A stretch of 64,000 nt of DNA from Coprenecus sp949297365 (GCA_963931055.1 OZ006987.1:1922001-1986000); one strand, 5' to 3'; counted from the stretch's first letter, positions 17,578 through 26,608 are shown. Numbers and translations are program-made. The notes: generated from the letters alone by a model not told the origin.

Positions 17578-19764
17578 TCACTGTTTATTCTGCCGTTGCC
17601 TGCGTTTTATGACGCTGATGGTTATGGCTCCTGCCGCTGTCACGGCTGCGACCGCTCCGATAATCCACCATGCCGCTTTGTAACCGCTGTCCTCAGCCGT
17701 GTCTATTCCGGCAAAATAGTCTTCCTGAAGGTAGAGTCCATGCTCGATAAGTTCAAGAGCGCGGTTGAGGATAAAATCCTCTTCGGCGGTGAAATACTCC
17801 TCGTAAGTCGCAGGTACCGGGTAATCCGGCATCAGGCCGCGACCTTTGGGCGTGCGGGGTGTCACGGCGGTGTCGAATACCTCCAGCACCAGTGGAATGT
17901 GCAGGACAATCATGGAGTTCGGCAGGCGTACCTCATTGTATTTCATAGCAGTCATATAGTGGTAACCGGTCATGGTCTCGCGGCCTACGGTCACAGCGCG
18001 GCGGTTGCGTACCAGGACGGAAGGAAAGAGGGAGGCTGCGGAGCAGGAGGTCTCGTCGGTGAGAATGTAGAGGCGGCCCCGGTAGTTGAGGGTAGAGTCG
18101 GGGTAGAGCACCCGGCTGTTCTCCGAAGGGGCGTAGAAGCCTTCCTTGCCTTCCACCGGCTGATAGTCAGGGAATACAATCTGGTCAGGGCCGTAATTGA
18201 GCGAATGTTTCAGCGGACCCCGGGTCTTGACGTAGGAGTAGCCGCCGAGGTTGCGGGTCGAGTCGGTAAGGAAGATGGACAGCAGTTCGTTGGTGAAGTA
18301 GATGTCTCCGCCGGAGTTGTCCCGAAGGTCCATGACCATGTAGGGTACATCTATGTAGGCGGCTATCGAGTCTCTGACCGCATCCCGGTCTACCTTGGAA
18401 ATCTGGAATGAGCTGAGGCCGAAGTACACGGTGGAATCATTGAGCATCCGAAAGCTGTAGGGGTGCTCCTTGTACCGGATGAGGTGACTGTAATGAGCCA
18501 TCTTGTTTATGTCCGGAACGGGCCAGTAGCCCGTGGCCTTCTGTGGGGATATCCATCGGTCGCGGTAAACCTCGCCATCGGCAAATTCTATTACGGCCTC
18601 TTCCTTGGTGCCGTTGTACACTTCGGAATCGTCGAAATACCAGTTCCACACCGTAGCCATCTGGTAGTTCCTGCAACTTTCGCTGCTGCCGTCATAGCCG
18701 CGTGCCTTGTATTTCCCGACCTCGTTGATGATTTCTTCTGCCGGCCTGCCGTCTATCGCCGCAATCCTGCGTCCGACAAAACGCTCCAGCCCCTTGCCGT
18801 TCATCACCCGTGTGACTATGAGGCTGTCCCCGAGCACGCCGGGAAAGATGTTTGCGACTTTCAGATCTTTGGCCTCAATGGATGTCATTACTCCTATATG
18901 GCTGTCATGTACCAGGGCGGTGAGCCGTCTTATCACAATCCAGAAATCTGTATATGAGATGGTGCGGCTGAACGGACCTGCCACCGTGGCCGAGTCAAAT
19001 GCGGCCAGTTCTTCCGGAGAGACCACATCGTAAAGCGGCGGATATTCGGTTTCCAGGACATCCATCAGGGCCCGGAAATCCTCCTGCGCCTGCTCTGCGG
19101 TCAGGCTGTCAGGGATGACAATGGCCTTCGGTTCTATGAAAGTGGTAGGAAGACCGAATGGGGTCATAGGGTCCGTGGCCGAACCTTTTTTGCTGTCCTT
19201 TGACAGGACTATGTGCGGCTCCTCGATGGACGGCTCCCACCAGGCCACGTAGCCGAGGGTATCGCCACGGCTGATTTTCTGACCGTCCTTGAGCACCATG
19301 TCTCCCATTAGTCCGTGGATATGAATTTTCTCTCCGTCCGGCAGACGGATTCCGAGTCCTACGGTTACGCACCTGTCCGGAACATCGTAATCACCGCCCT
19401 CCACTACGCTGGCAATCTGTTCGTTCCATGTCAGATTCTCATCAGTGCGATAGCTCATCATACCTGTCTGCCACCTTACGCTCACGCAGGGCCAGTAGAT
19501 TGTCCCGTCCGCAGGAGCCAGCACTGGTGTACCGTATTCGGCCCCGATATACAGATTGCCGAAATTAAGCCGGTCGCCGACATACTGCTGCGGCCTGGCG
19601 ATGATGCCCTCGCCTGTCTGTGTGCCGGCTATGGGCCATAGAAGGACCTCGTTCTGTTGTTGTGAACCGGACTGCTGTGCCAGTGCGGACATGCCCGCAG
19701 GCAGCGTGATTGTGGCAAACACTATTGCAAGTCGCAGTAATTGGTTGATTTTCCCTGTTTTCAT
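17578..19764 (-). CDS. exported S41-type protease with N-terminal degenerate M23 domain and C-terminal membrane anchor
   Basis: 728 residues. The signal peptide (about 1-29) ends SALA. Residues about 60-200 follow the M23/LytM pattern (EYGTPVLAPADGTI, KDGQKISRGDTLGYVAWW, EPHIVLSKD). The zinc ligands look lost: HxxxD is replaced by GAEYG and the HxH pair by His184-Ile-Val. Residues about 220-600 are an S41 tail-specific protease: YMVMDLRDNSGGDIYF, then DETSCSAASLFPSV with the probable nucleophile Ser. The expected lysine in the following TVGRETMTGYHYM segment is not evident. A membrane helix (about 694-716) and a basic tail end the protein. It is the third gene of a blaI-blaR1 operon, 26 bases downstream of blaR1, and is perhaps their regulated product. 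Confidence 0.8.
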   Translation of the reverse strand: MKTGKINQLLRLAIVFATITLPAGMSALAQQSGSQQQNEVLLWPIAGTQTGEGIIARPQQYVGDRLNFGNLYIGAEYGTPVLAPADGTIYWPCVSVRWQTGMMSYRTDENLTWNEQIASVVEGGDYDVPDRCVTVGLGIRLPDGEKIHIHGLMGDMVLKDGQKISRGDTLGYVAWWEPSIEEPHIVLSKDSKKGSATDPMTPFGLPTTFIEPKAIVIPDSLTAEQAQEDFRALMDVLETEYPPLYDVVSPEELAAFDSATVAGPFSRTISYTDFWIVIRRLTALVHDSHIGVMTSIEAKDLKVANIFPGVLGDSLIVTRVMNGKGLERFVGRRIAAIDGRPAEEIINEVGKYKARGYDGSSESCRNYQMATVWNWYFDDSEVYNGTKEEAVIEFADGEVYRDRWISPQKATGYWPVPDINKMAHYSHLIRYKEHPYSFRMLNDSTVYFGLSSFQISKVDRDAVRDSIAAYIDVPYMVMDLRDNSGGDIYFTNELLSIFLTDSTRNLGGYSYVKTRGPLKHSLNYGPDQIVFPDYQPVEGKEGFYAPSENSRVLYPDSTLNYRGRLYILTDETSCSAASLFPSVLVRNRRAVTVGRETMTGYHYMTAMKYNEVRLPNSMIVLHIPLVLEVFDTAVTPRTPKGRGLMPDYPVPATYEEYFTAEEDFILNRALELIEHGLYLQEDYFAGIDTAEDSGYKAAWWIIGAVAAVTAAGAITISVIKRRQRQNKQ

Positions 19765-19790
19765 GATGATATTACTGTAAGTGGCTGGTA

Positions 19791-21914
19791 TTAGGGTCTT
19801 GGAGGTTCTTCGTACTTCAGCTGCTCGGGTTCGGCTATTATTTTCGGAATGGTGTTGCGTATCTCGTCCAGTTCTTCGGGGGTAAGGCCGCTGAGCGGTT
19901 TGCCGAACTTCTTTCGGGCAAATCTGTCCCTGACGGTGTCGTAAGCCTCATCGAGGGCACTCTGAATCTTGACGTACAACTCAGAGGACGAGGTGTTGTC
20001 GCTCCTGATTGCGAATACGGCTCCGAACCAGTCTCCGTCAGTGTCATCTGTGCGGATTCCCTGGGCCTCTATTATCTCCACGGCTTTCTGCGGTATTTCC
20101 TCCAGTGTGACCTGGTATCCGTCCATCATGATCCTGTCGTTGCTGTTGACCATGATTTGATGGATATATTTCCGTCTGATGTCGGTGATTGGGATTTCAG
20201 ATGTGGCAGTCCCTGCGGAATCGGCATTCTCTTTAAGGGCAGGAGGCAGTATGCGCATTATCTCGGTAGTCGGAGATGTCGTGTCCGCATCTGTTTTGTA
20301 CGCAATGCTTATTTGTCTGACGCCAGCCTTTCTGAGGCTCTGCTTGACATCTGTGAGCACTCCCATGACGACATCTCCGATTACTGTTATGTCAGCCGAG
20401 GATATGTTGTCAGACTTAATCCCGGAGAATACGCTGCCTATGTCGCCGAGGCTGTCATATTCATATTCCCGGCCGTTGATTACGACGGATGTCTTATTCC
20501 CGGTGTCTGTGATTTGGAAGGTGATGGTTGAGGCAGAGTCCTTTGCAGACGGTATGTCGGATGATGCGTCTTTATATGAGACTTTTACGCTGACGGTGTC
20601 CGGTTTGAGCGCATTGTCCGTAATTTCCGTGGCTGCTGTGTCTGATGCGAATTTTATCCGTACTTTATGATCTTTGTCATTGCCCTCAATAATCATGTAT
20701 TCTATCGCTCTTGTGCTGTCTATGGCATTGGAGATGTCAGACAGAATGCCCGTATGGGAGTCTCCGTTGAAGTTGATACGGATTGTGCTTTCGGGGGATT
20801 TTTCCCCGGCAAGGTATTCGCGTACTTCAAGATAACTGCTTCTCTTTCCGTTGAGTTTTACATCATTTCCGTCCTGAGAGATGTCGATTACTATGACGGA
20901 GTCTTGCTGTGTTCCGGCATCCGCTGCTGTCTGGATGACGGTGCTGTCAGAGCCTGTCATGTTTTTGGGAGGTGTCTGTGTCCTGTTGCCGCAGCCGAAC
21001 GCGAGGAATGTCGCTGTGAGCAGCGGAAGGGCGGCGGCCAGTCTGAGGAAGGCGTAGCGGCCGAGCTGAGTCTTTGTCATCATAATAAACCGTTTTTTAG
21101 TGAGTGAGTGATTCAACCCGCTGGATATATCCGGATTATAGCCAAAGAGTTGCTTGAAGATAGCTGTTCTATATAGAGTCAGGTCATTTCCTTTGTCAAG
21201 TACGTCGCGGTCGGCCTCCCATTCCTGCACTTCCCTCAGGTCTTTCTCGGCCATCCATAGGAACGGGTTGAACCACAGGAGACTGCGCAGGACGGAGAGG
21301 ACGAGCCTCTCGTAAGAATGCCAGTGCCGGACGTGGCTGGCTTCGTGGGTGATGATCATCAGCCGCTCGGACGGGGCGTAGTTGAAGCCCATGTAGACTG
21401 TCCGCAGAAACGAGAAAGGTGTCTCAACCTGTTCGCTCTCGGCCAGGATCCAGTCCTCCATAGGGGTCAGCCGTGCGCTCCGGCGCAGGCGGCGGATTTT
21501 CGCTATGTTGAAGAGTATAAGAACAATGGATGCTGTGGCAGTCAGGCAGTAGACAGCGGTGATGATATTCAGAATGGCAGTTCTGATGTCTTTATCTGTC
21601 TGTCCTTTTTCGGTTGCGGCGGCACTGTCCGTGATATCTGTGGCGGTACTTTCACCGAAATTGTAGACTGTCCCCTTGTCACCGAATAGGTGACTGTCAT
21701 TGATGATGGCAGCCGGACCGGGTGCCGGAGATGATTGGACAGGAGGGTACAGCGGCACGTCCAGCGCGGGGATGACTGCCGCCAACAACATTGTTCCCAC
21801 GATGTATGTCCTGCAGATCCGGTAGCCGACCTTTCCGGCCAGCAGCCATCGGTACAGCACCAGGAACAGGCCGCTGCATATCAATACCTCCAGTATATAT
21901 TCCATTATTTTCAT
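19791..21914 (-). CDS. BlaR1/MecR1-like M56 membrane metallopeptidase
   Basis: 707 residues. The N-terminal membrane part (MEYILEVLICSGLFLVLYRW) carries the M56 zinc motif HEASH at 190-194, followed by LLWFNPFLWMAEKDLREVQE with the third-ligand region EWEADRDVL. A further membrane segment near LAAALPLLTATFLAFGC precedes a long periplasmic part (about 310-707). That part has no penicillin-binding-protein fold; it consists of repeats of charged, Ser/Thr-rich beta segments. It should sense an outside signal and inactivate the co-encoded BlaI by cleavage. It starts 33 bases after blaI. The ligand is unlikely to be a beta-lactam, as the sensor domain differs from classical BlaR1. Confidence 0.88.
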   Translation of the reverse strand: MKIMEYILEVLICSGLFLVLYRWLLAGKVGYRICRTYIVGTMLLAAVIPALDVPLYPPVQSSPAPGPAAIINDSHLFGDKGTVYNFGESTATDITDSAAATEKGQTDKDIRTAILNIITAVYCLTATASIVLILFNIAKIRRLRRSARLTPMEDWILAESEQVETPFSFLRTVYMGFNYAPSERLMIITHEASHVRHWHSYERLVLSVLRSLLWFNPFLWMAEKDLREVQEWEADRDVLDKGNDLTLYRTAIFKQLFGYNPDISSGLNHSLTKKRFIMMTKTQLGRYAFLRLAAALPLLTATFLAFGCGNRTQTPPKNMTGSDSTVIQTAADAGTQQDSVIVIDISQDGNDVKLNGKRSSYLEVREYLAGEKSPESTIRINFNGDSHTGILSDISNAIDSTRAIEYMIIEGNDKDHKVRIKFASDTAATEITDNALKPDTVSVKVSYKDASSDIPSAKDSASTITFQITDTGNKTSVVINGREYEYDSLGDIGSVFSGIKSDNISSADITVIGDVVMGVLTDVKQSLRKAGVRQISIAYKTDADTTSPTTEIMRILPPALKENADSAGTATSEIPITDIRRKYIHQIMVNSNDRIMMDGYQVTLEEIPQKAVEIIEAQGIRTDDTDGDWFGAVFAIRSDNTSSSELYVKIQSALDEAYDTVRDRFARKKFGKPLSGLTPEELDEIRNTIPKIIAEPEQLKYEEPPRP

Positions 21915-21947
21915 GATATAGCCCTGCTGAAGCCTGCGTCAATATCT

Positions 21948-22331
21948 TTATTTGCCTGATTTCAGGATTCTCAGAATCTCATCGGTCTCTTCGGTCGAAA
22001 TCGATTGCTGAGAGGAGAAGAAGTTGACCATCCGGCTGACGGACCCGTCGAAGAAGTTGTCCAGTACCGTGCGCATGTAGGTGCCGGTGTACTCTTCCTT
22101 CGCCACGAGCGGAAAGTATTCGTAGGTCCGGCCGTAGGCTTTGTGCGAGACGAAGCCCTTGCTTTCCAGTATCCTGACTATCGTTGATACCGTGTTGTAC
22201 GCCGGCCTGGGCTCGGGCATCTCCTCCAGTATGTCGTGTACCAGCACCTTGCCTTTCTTCCAGATTACCTGCATGATCTCGAGCTCGGCCCGTGTGAGCT
22301 CCTGCCGTCCTTCCTTGATTATTTTAGCCAT
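21948..22331 (-). CDS. BlaI/MecI-family repressor
   Basis: 127 residues from Met 22331; a frame extension to 22361 lies within the likely promoter and is rejected. The winged helix starts ELTRAELEIMQVIWKKGKVL and includes PEPRPAYNTVSTIVRILESK, the conserved DNA-recognition segment. The C-terminus (FFSSQQSISTEETDEILRIL) provides the dimer. It heads an operon with the M56 peptidase and the S41 protease. It should repress its own operon; a palindrome overlaps the -33 side of the promoter. Confidence 0.92.
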   Translation of the reverse strand: MAKIIKEGRQELTRAELEIMQVIWKKGKVLVHDILEEMPEPRPAYNTVSTIVRILESKGFVSHKAYGRTYEYFPLVAKEEYTGTYMRTVLDNFFDGSVSRMVNFFSSQQSISTEETDEILRILKSGK

Positions 22332-22358
22332 AGCGTGTATGTTTTCAATTTCTGCGTA

Positions 22359-22403
22359 CAAAGCTATAACTAAAAATTTAAAAATGCAACTAAAACTTTA
22401 GTT
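22359..22403 (-). promoter_or_regulatory. promoter and candidate BlaI operator
   Basis: On the minus strand TTG (22389-22387), 20 bases, then TAGCTTTG (22366-22359) forms a full Bacteroidota promoter 27 bases before the blaI ATG. AACTAAA-AC-TTTAGTT (22388-22403), a perfect palindrome with 7-base arms, overlaps the -33 element, and a third AACTAAA half-site (22369-22375) sits between the boxes. This placement suits repression by BlaI. It also overlaps the 3' end of the upstream PH-domain gene. Confidence 0.65.
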
Positions 22404-23994
22404 AATTCAAAATATCCTTATTTACCAGCCGTTCGTAGATCTCCCGGGCCTCCTGTTCCTGCAGGCTTCGGAGGGTGAAGGAGGTGCCGTTGGTGGAGAG
22501 GGTGAGGCTCACCCGGCGGGTGTACGGGGTGAAGGGGGTGGCTTTCAGACGGACGACCTCGATGTTGCTGTATTTGACGTAGTTCCGAATGTCCGCAAAC
22601 TTACCGTTGTGAATCTCGATGTAGTCCTCCTTCAGAGTGATGCGGCTCCGACGGACGGCCATGAGTCCTTTGGCCAGAGATATAAGCAGCCAGGCCGCCG
22701 GCACAGCAAGCCATACATACAGGCCGAAGCAGGCTAAGGTGACCGCAGCGGCCAGCGATATCAGAATATCCAGACGCATGACGTGCCACATCAGACCGTA
22801 CCCCGACCGGGCCGAAATGACATCCGGAGAAGAGCCGTAGCCGCTTCCGAGCCACCAGCTGAGAAAATCCGCAGCCGATTCCGAGCCGTAGACCCTCACA
22901 TCCGCTCCCTTCTTGTCATCGGTGGCATTGAGAGCCTGACGCAGCATGACGGTACTGCCGTGCATCCATTGCTCCAGAAAATTGCACTTGACATAGACCG
23001 TGCAGACCTTATCGTAGGAGAAACGGCTGCTGTTGCGGGCAATGAGTCCGCTCTCAAAGGTCAGCTGACCGCGGGCGATACGCACTTCCATGTTGGCATA
23101 ACGCAGAAAGACCTTGCCTATCCACAGCAGCATCACGAAGAAGTACAGAGCCACAGCGACGACCACATAACCCGAAGGCTGGAGCGACAGAGTCCCGGCA
23201 TGTGTGTCCACATAGTCTATGATATGGTCTACCGCATGGTCATCTACAGTCGTAACGGAATTGTACACAGCGGCCAGGGCCGCAAAGAGCACGGCCATGC
23301 CCTGAAGGTGGTTCTGGCAGAACGCTCCTTTGATCAAATTGGAATTGCTGAAGCTCATCCTGACGGCATTTCCGGCAGCGGATTTTTCTTCTGGATTCCC
23401 TTCCATGGCCATGTCTTTGTCCACGGCCTCACCCGCAGGTACGCCCTGAACATCACCGGCATCTGCATCCGTGACTGCTTCCGCAGCAGTCCAGGCTTCT
23501 GCTCCCGAGTCTTTATCCTCCACTGCCGCCTCCTCCATCTCCACCCTCTCCATCAGTGCCTTCCAGTCCCGGTCATCCAGGATAAGCTCTATCTCCGCTG
23601 ACTTGGACGCAAGCGTATCGAAGAGCACACCCCGCAGTTCCAGAACCCGGTAGATGAACCCCTGCTTGGTCCGCATCGACTGGACTTTGCTCAGCGGTAT
23701 GCTGGTTATTCCCTTATTCAGCAAGCCGTTCATGAAAACCAATTTGCCACCCTCGATATAATACTTCTTGAAATACCAGTCGATGAAAGCCATCAATGCC
23801 GCCAGTACCAGATATCCGGCGCATATCAGCGAAGCCAGCAGTATTTTCCCCGAAAAGGTATGCTTGTCCCCGGTGATATTCACTATAACTAAAAGTACGA
23901 AAAGTCCGGCAAACTCCCGCAGCTCCTTGGCCATCAGGACCCAATAAGCACTTCCGCTCATCCGCCTAGGAACGGAAAAATCACTTACTCTCAT
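22402..23994 (-). CDS. PH-domain membrane protein, YdbT-like
   Basis: 530 residues with three bacterial PH (bPH2/DUF304) modules alternating with pairs of membrane helices. The first module is YYIEGGKLVFMNGLLNKGI then IPLSKVQSMRTKQGFIYRVL; the second VRIARGQLTFESGLIARNSS then RFSYDKVCTVYVKCNFLEQW; the third RRSRITLKEDYIEIHNGKFA. A charged Ala/Glu-rich insert (about 155-215) separates the first two. It overlaps ydbS by 14 bases, and the pair is a conserved arrangement. In Bacillus the YdbS/YdbT proteins affect tolerance of amylocyclicin-type peptides; the role here is unknown. Confidence 0.85.
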   Translation of the reverse strand: MRVSDFSVPRRMSGSAYWVLMAKELREFAGLFVLLVIVNITGDKHTFSGKILLASLICAGYLVLAALMAFIDWYFKKYYIEGGKLVFMNGLLNKGITSIPLSKVQSMRTKQGFIYRVLELRGVLFDTLASKSAEIELILDDRDWKALMERVEMEEAAVEDKDSGAEAWTAAEAVTDADAGDVQGVPAGEAVDKDMAMEGNPEEKSAAGNAVRMSFSNSNLIKGAFCQNHLQGMAVLFAALAAVYNSVTTVDDHAVDHIIDYVDTHAGTLSLQPSGYVVVAVALYFFVMLLWIGKVFLRYANMEVRIARGQLTFESGLIARNSSRFSYDKVCTVYVKCNFLEQWMHGSTVMLRQALNATDDKKGADVRVYGSESAADFLSWWLGSGYGSSPDVISARSGYGLMWHVMRLDILISLAAAVTLACFGLYVWLAVPAAWLLISLAKGLMAVRRSRITLKEDYIEIHNGKFADIRNYVKYSNIEVVRLKATPFTPYTRRVSLTLSTNGTSFTLRSLQEQEAREIYERLVNKDILN

Positions 23995-24496
23995 TTCCGG
24001 TTCTCTCGATTAGAAGTGACTTTATCTCCTCGGCCTTCTCACGTGTCAGTCCGGGGATGACGGTCTCCGCCAGCATCTGAGCTCCGTTGACAATGTCCAC
24101 GGCATAGAGTCCGAACATCCGCGAGACGGGATTCTGCCGGATGCTGACCTGCTGTATCTTGCAGAAGGGTATCGTAACTGTCTTCGGGAAGACAATTCCG
24201 TAACGGTAGGTGATGTCGTGCTCCCGGACGGCATATCCCTTATAGGCGTATGCCTTGGGCAGAATCGACAGATTTACAAGCCCCGCTGCAAGCAGCACCG
24301 CTTCCGCGCATATCACGATCAGGTTCCTGCCGTCGAACTCATCGGCTAGAAGCAGGAAAAGCGGCAGCAGCATCAGTCCGAGCCAGATCAGTGCCGTTAT
24401 CACAGCCTGTGTCTTGAGATAGCTTTTCTCCAAAGGTGTGTAGGACAGTTCCTCCACGGGGTCAATATTATCCGGGTGCCATTGTCTGTTGGTCAT
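23981..24496 (-). CDS. PH-domain membrane protein, YdbS-like
   Basis: 171 residues. Two membrane helices (about 33-52 and 60-80, VITALIWLGLMLLPLFLLLA then LIVICAEAVLLAAGLVNL) precede one bPH2 domain: YKGYAVREHDITYRYGIVF, IPFCKIQQVSIRQNPVSRMF, GLYAVDIVNGAQ. Translation is coupled to the YdbT-like gene downstream. A possible -7 box TATTTTTG lies at 24536-24543 on the minus strand. Confidence 0.87.
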   Translation of the reverse strand: MTNRQWHPDNIDPVEELSYTPLEKSYLKTQAVITALIWLGLMLLPLFLLLADEFDGRNLIVICAEAVLLAAGLVNLSILPKAYAYKGYAVREHDITYRYGIVFPKTVTIPFCKIQQVSIRQNPVSRMFGLYAVDIVNGAQMLAETVIPGLTREKAEEIKSLLIERTGNESK

Positions 24497-24580
24497 GTCT
24501 GGTCTGCCTGTAAAAGTTCGTCACAATATTTTTGACAAAAATAAGAAATTAAGTCTTATCTGTCTAAATAATGGAGGACA

Positions 24581-24646
24581 TTATATGTGCTTGACTACCT
24601 TTGCCGGGACGCCGACTGCGACGGTATTGGCCGGCATTTTATCGGT
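24581..24646 (-). pseudogene. C-terminal remnant of a hexapeptide acetyltransferase
   Basis: On the minus strand this frame reads TTDKMPANTVAVGVPAKVV then KHI and a stop at 24583-24581. It matches the end of the intact acetyltransferase at 27.5 kb (VVTKDVPADVVVGGVPAKII) and of the one at 55.6 kb. Nothing of the left-handed helix part remains; the fragment overlaps the last codons of the decarboxylase gene in another frame. It marks a deletion that fused the two genes' ends. Confidence 0.7.
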
Positions 24647-25469
24647 TGTCATTTTCCTGCTTGATGATGCGCAAGGCCTTGATAGCGGCTGGGAAGCCGA
24701 TGTAGGGCAGGCACTGGATGACGGCGGCGGTCAGGGTTTCGGGCGAGTTGCCGGCGTTGATGTTGCCGTGATAATGCGAATGGAGTTGGCTCTCGGCTTC
24801 CAAGGTGGTCAATACGCAGTAGCCCAACAGCTCGCGCGTCTGCAAGTCGAGTGCGCCGCGGCTGTAGATGTCGCCGAAGAAATAATCCGTGAGGAACTGC
24901 TCCACGTCCTTGCCCATGTTGCCGGGCACGCCTTCCATCACCGAGGCGATACCGCCGGGATAGAGCTTGTCCTGAATGGCTTTGCCCGCTTCATGACGTG
25001 TTTCTTCTGTTACCGTACCTTGCTTTTCCAACGGCAGGGAGATGCCACGCTCCTTGAACACCTCGTTCACCGCGCCCACGGCATTCAGCATCTTGGGGAA
25101 GCCGATGAACGGGGCGGTGAGATACATCACCTCGCGCAGCTCCTCGGGGGTAACACCCACATTGAGTGCCGCTCCGGCATGGGCCTTCAGCTGAGGGAGC
25201 GTCTGCATCGTGGCGAGGGTGATGCAGGTAATCATTTCCCTCTGTTTAATAGTCAGATCACCCGTCTGAAATACATCGCCGAAGATGAACTTCTGAAGGA
25301 TATCCATCATTTCCGGGTCCGTGCCCTGCCCGGTCAGGGCCTCGCCGCCGAACAGGGTGCGGTAATTCTGTTTGCATACTTCGATTCTGTTCATATTTTC
25401 CTCTGTTTGTGCCGTCGCGGACAGGCTGCATACCAGTGCGGCGGCGGTTATTACGATTGCTTTCCTCAT
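24639..25469 (-). CDS. exported carboxymuconolactone decarboxylase-family protein, two domains
   Basis: 276 residues. Signal peptide MRKAIVITAAALVCSLSATA. Two tandem CMD/AhpD-like domains follow: about 60-125 (LTIKQREMITCITLATMQTL then PQLKAHAGAALNVGVTPEEL) and about 190-265 (LDLQTRELLGYCVLTTLEAE then SQLHSHYHGNINAGNSPETL). The CxxC pair of true AhpD peroxidase is absent, so a decarboxylase, hydrolase or orphan role is more likely. It is divergent from an araC remnant and shares its promoter region with the intact locus at 29.6 kb. Confidence 0.88.
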   Translation of the reverse strand: MRKAIVITAAALVCSLSATAQTEENMNRIEVCKQNYRTLFGGEALTGQGTDPEMMDILQKFIFGDVFQTGDLTIKQREMITCITLATMQTLPQLKAHAGAALNVGVTPEELREVMYLTAPFIGFPKMLNAVGAVNEVFKERGISLPLEKQGTVTEETRHEAGKAIQDKLYPGGIASVMEGVPGNMGKDVEQFLTDYFFGDIYSRGALDLQTRELLGYCVLTTLEAESQLHSHYHGNINAGNSPETLTAAVIQCLPYIGFPAAIKALRIIKQENDNR

Positions 25470-25485
25470 GGTTATTCTTTTTTGT

Positions 25486-25612
25486 CCGATGCAAAATTAT
25501 ACCGGAACAAGGATGCTTTACATAACCATAGGACGGCAATCTGTACCATTTTCACAGAATTTGCTTTGCTTATAAGTTTTACCGAAAAGCGATGAGCATA
25601 ATACTGAGAAAA
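25486..25612. promoter_or_regulatory. divergent promoter region, paralogous to 29653-29814
   Basis: The stretch starts CCGATGCAAAATTA and continues CCGGAACAA, TAACCATA, GTACCATTTT and finally ATGAGCATAATACTGA. The region at 29653-29814 carries the same landmarks in the same order. On the minus strand TAATTTTG (25499-25492) is the -7 box of the decarboxylase gene. Conservation of TAACCATA and GTACCATTTT suggests AraC-type operator elements. Confidence 0.6.
25592..25612 (+). pseudogene. start of a lost AraC-family gene
   Basis: ATGAGCATAATACTGAGAAA encodes MSIILRK, matching MSKILKV at the start of the intact regulator at 29794. Homology stops after about seven codons; the rest of the gene is gone and the Abi_2 gene's 3' end begins 33 bases on. 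Position relative to the conserved divergent promoter supports the reading. Confidence 0.55.
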
Positions 25613-25644
25613 TGTTCAGTACGGCATCGGGCAGGAGCTGTCGT

Positions 25645-26538
25645 TTACTGCCATAAAGATTCTGTTTCCCAGTCGGGTGGGAACCCCATCGCTATGACAT
25701 CCACGTTGGGATAAGCAGCAATCAGTTCTTTCAACGTTTGCGTGAATGTATTTTCGGGATGGATATTGTTCAACAGGTAGGCTATGCAACATAGCTGTAT
25801 GTATAGTTTGTTGTCTGCTACGGCAGTATTGCTTATCCAGGCGTTCTTTAACTTGGCGGGAATGGCGGGCGTAACGGGGTAGTTTCGGTTCCACATCCTG
25901 GCGTGATGGGCGCAACAGTTACGCAATGCCGCCAAACTGGCTGCCCAGCTTTCAAGAATCTTGTGCTGTGGCAGGTCAAAACTGCGGGCAACGTTCTTCT
26001 TTACTTTTATGTCACTGAAGTTGTAATACATTTTCGACAATGCGCCGAACGACACCACTTCCAAGGTTTTCCATGCAGGGGGGAAAGGCGGACAGTCATA
26101 TTTCTTGAAATGTTCTTTGATGAAATCCTCTTTCGTGCGGTGCAACTCGCGCTCCACGCTGCCGATGTTTTCCTGAAATAACCTCTCTTCCCTCGACAAC
26201 GATTTGTCCGCAAACCAAAACGCACCGTGTGCCAGCGAGAAATGGTGTATCATCTTCGTGCGCAAGGCGATTTCTATCCGGGCGATGGCTTTGAACAGCA
26301 GTTCGCGCAAGGATGCGTCGAAATCGTAGAGCCGCACGGCATTCTCAAAAGTGGCTCCCGGCTTGAACTGGTGGGATTGCTTGTCCGTTTCCATCGGCCG
26401 GAAATAGTTGGCAAGCCGGAAATAACTGATGGTATCCAATATCTTTCGGGCAGCGGCTTCATCACCGATGGAAAGCCCACGGTCTTTTAGCAAAGAAGTT
26501 TGCTGTTCTATGGTGAGGGGTTGTTTGGAATACTTCAT
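25645..26538 (-). CDS. Abi_2-family (AbiD/AbiF-like) abortive-infection protein
   Basis: 297 residues from Met 26538 (MKYSKQPLTIEQQTSLLKDR); an in-frame extension to 26682 crosses the promoter and is rejected. Family features are ISYFRLANYFRP, then FENAVRLYDFDASLRELLFK, then IARIEIALRTKMIHHFSLAH, and the C-terminal LAALRNCCAHHARMWNR. The R-N-x3-H segment (206-211) fits a HEPN-type ribonuclease motif. Abi_2 proteins cause growth arrest or death on phage infection, and related ones are now regarded as RNA-targeting. It is a lone gene with its own promoter, inserted where an araC gene seems to have been. No antitoxin partner is visible. Confidence 0.88.
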   Translation of the reverse strand: MKYSKQPLTIEQQTSLLKDRGLSIGDEAAARKILDTISYFRLANYFRPMETDKQSHQFKPGATFENAVRLYDFDASLRELLFKAIARIEIALRTKMIHHFSLAHGAFWFADKSLSREERLFQENIGSVERELHRTKEDFIKEHFKKYDCPPFPPAWKTLEVVSFGALSKMYYNFSDIKVKKNVARSFDLPQHKILESWAASLAALRNCCAHHARMWNRNYPVTPAIPAKLKNAWISNTAVADNKLYIQLCCIAYLLNNIHPENTFTQTLKELIAAYPNVDVIAMGFPPDWETESLWQ

Positions 26539-26608
26539 ACCTGTATAAAATAAAAGTTCCACCCTGGTACGCTGTGCTAAGCAAGAAGCGTGGTGGACTC
26601 TGTCGGTG

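Noticed and set aside
19791..22331. Beta-lactam resistance operon
   Set aside because: BlaI/BlaR1-type genes are present but there is no beta-lactamase and the BlaR1 C-terminal part is not a penicillin-binding domain.
24639..25469. AhpD alkyl hydroperoxidase
   Set aside because: The CMD domains lack the CxxC peroxidatic pair and the protein is exported, unlike AhpD.
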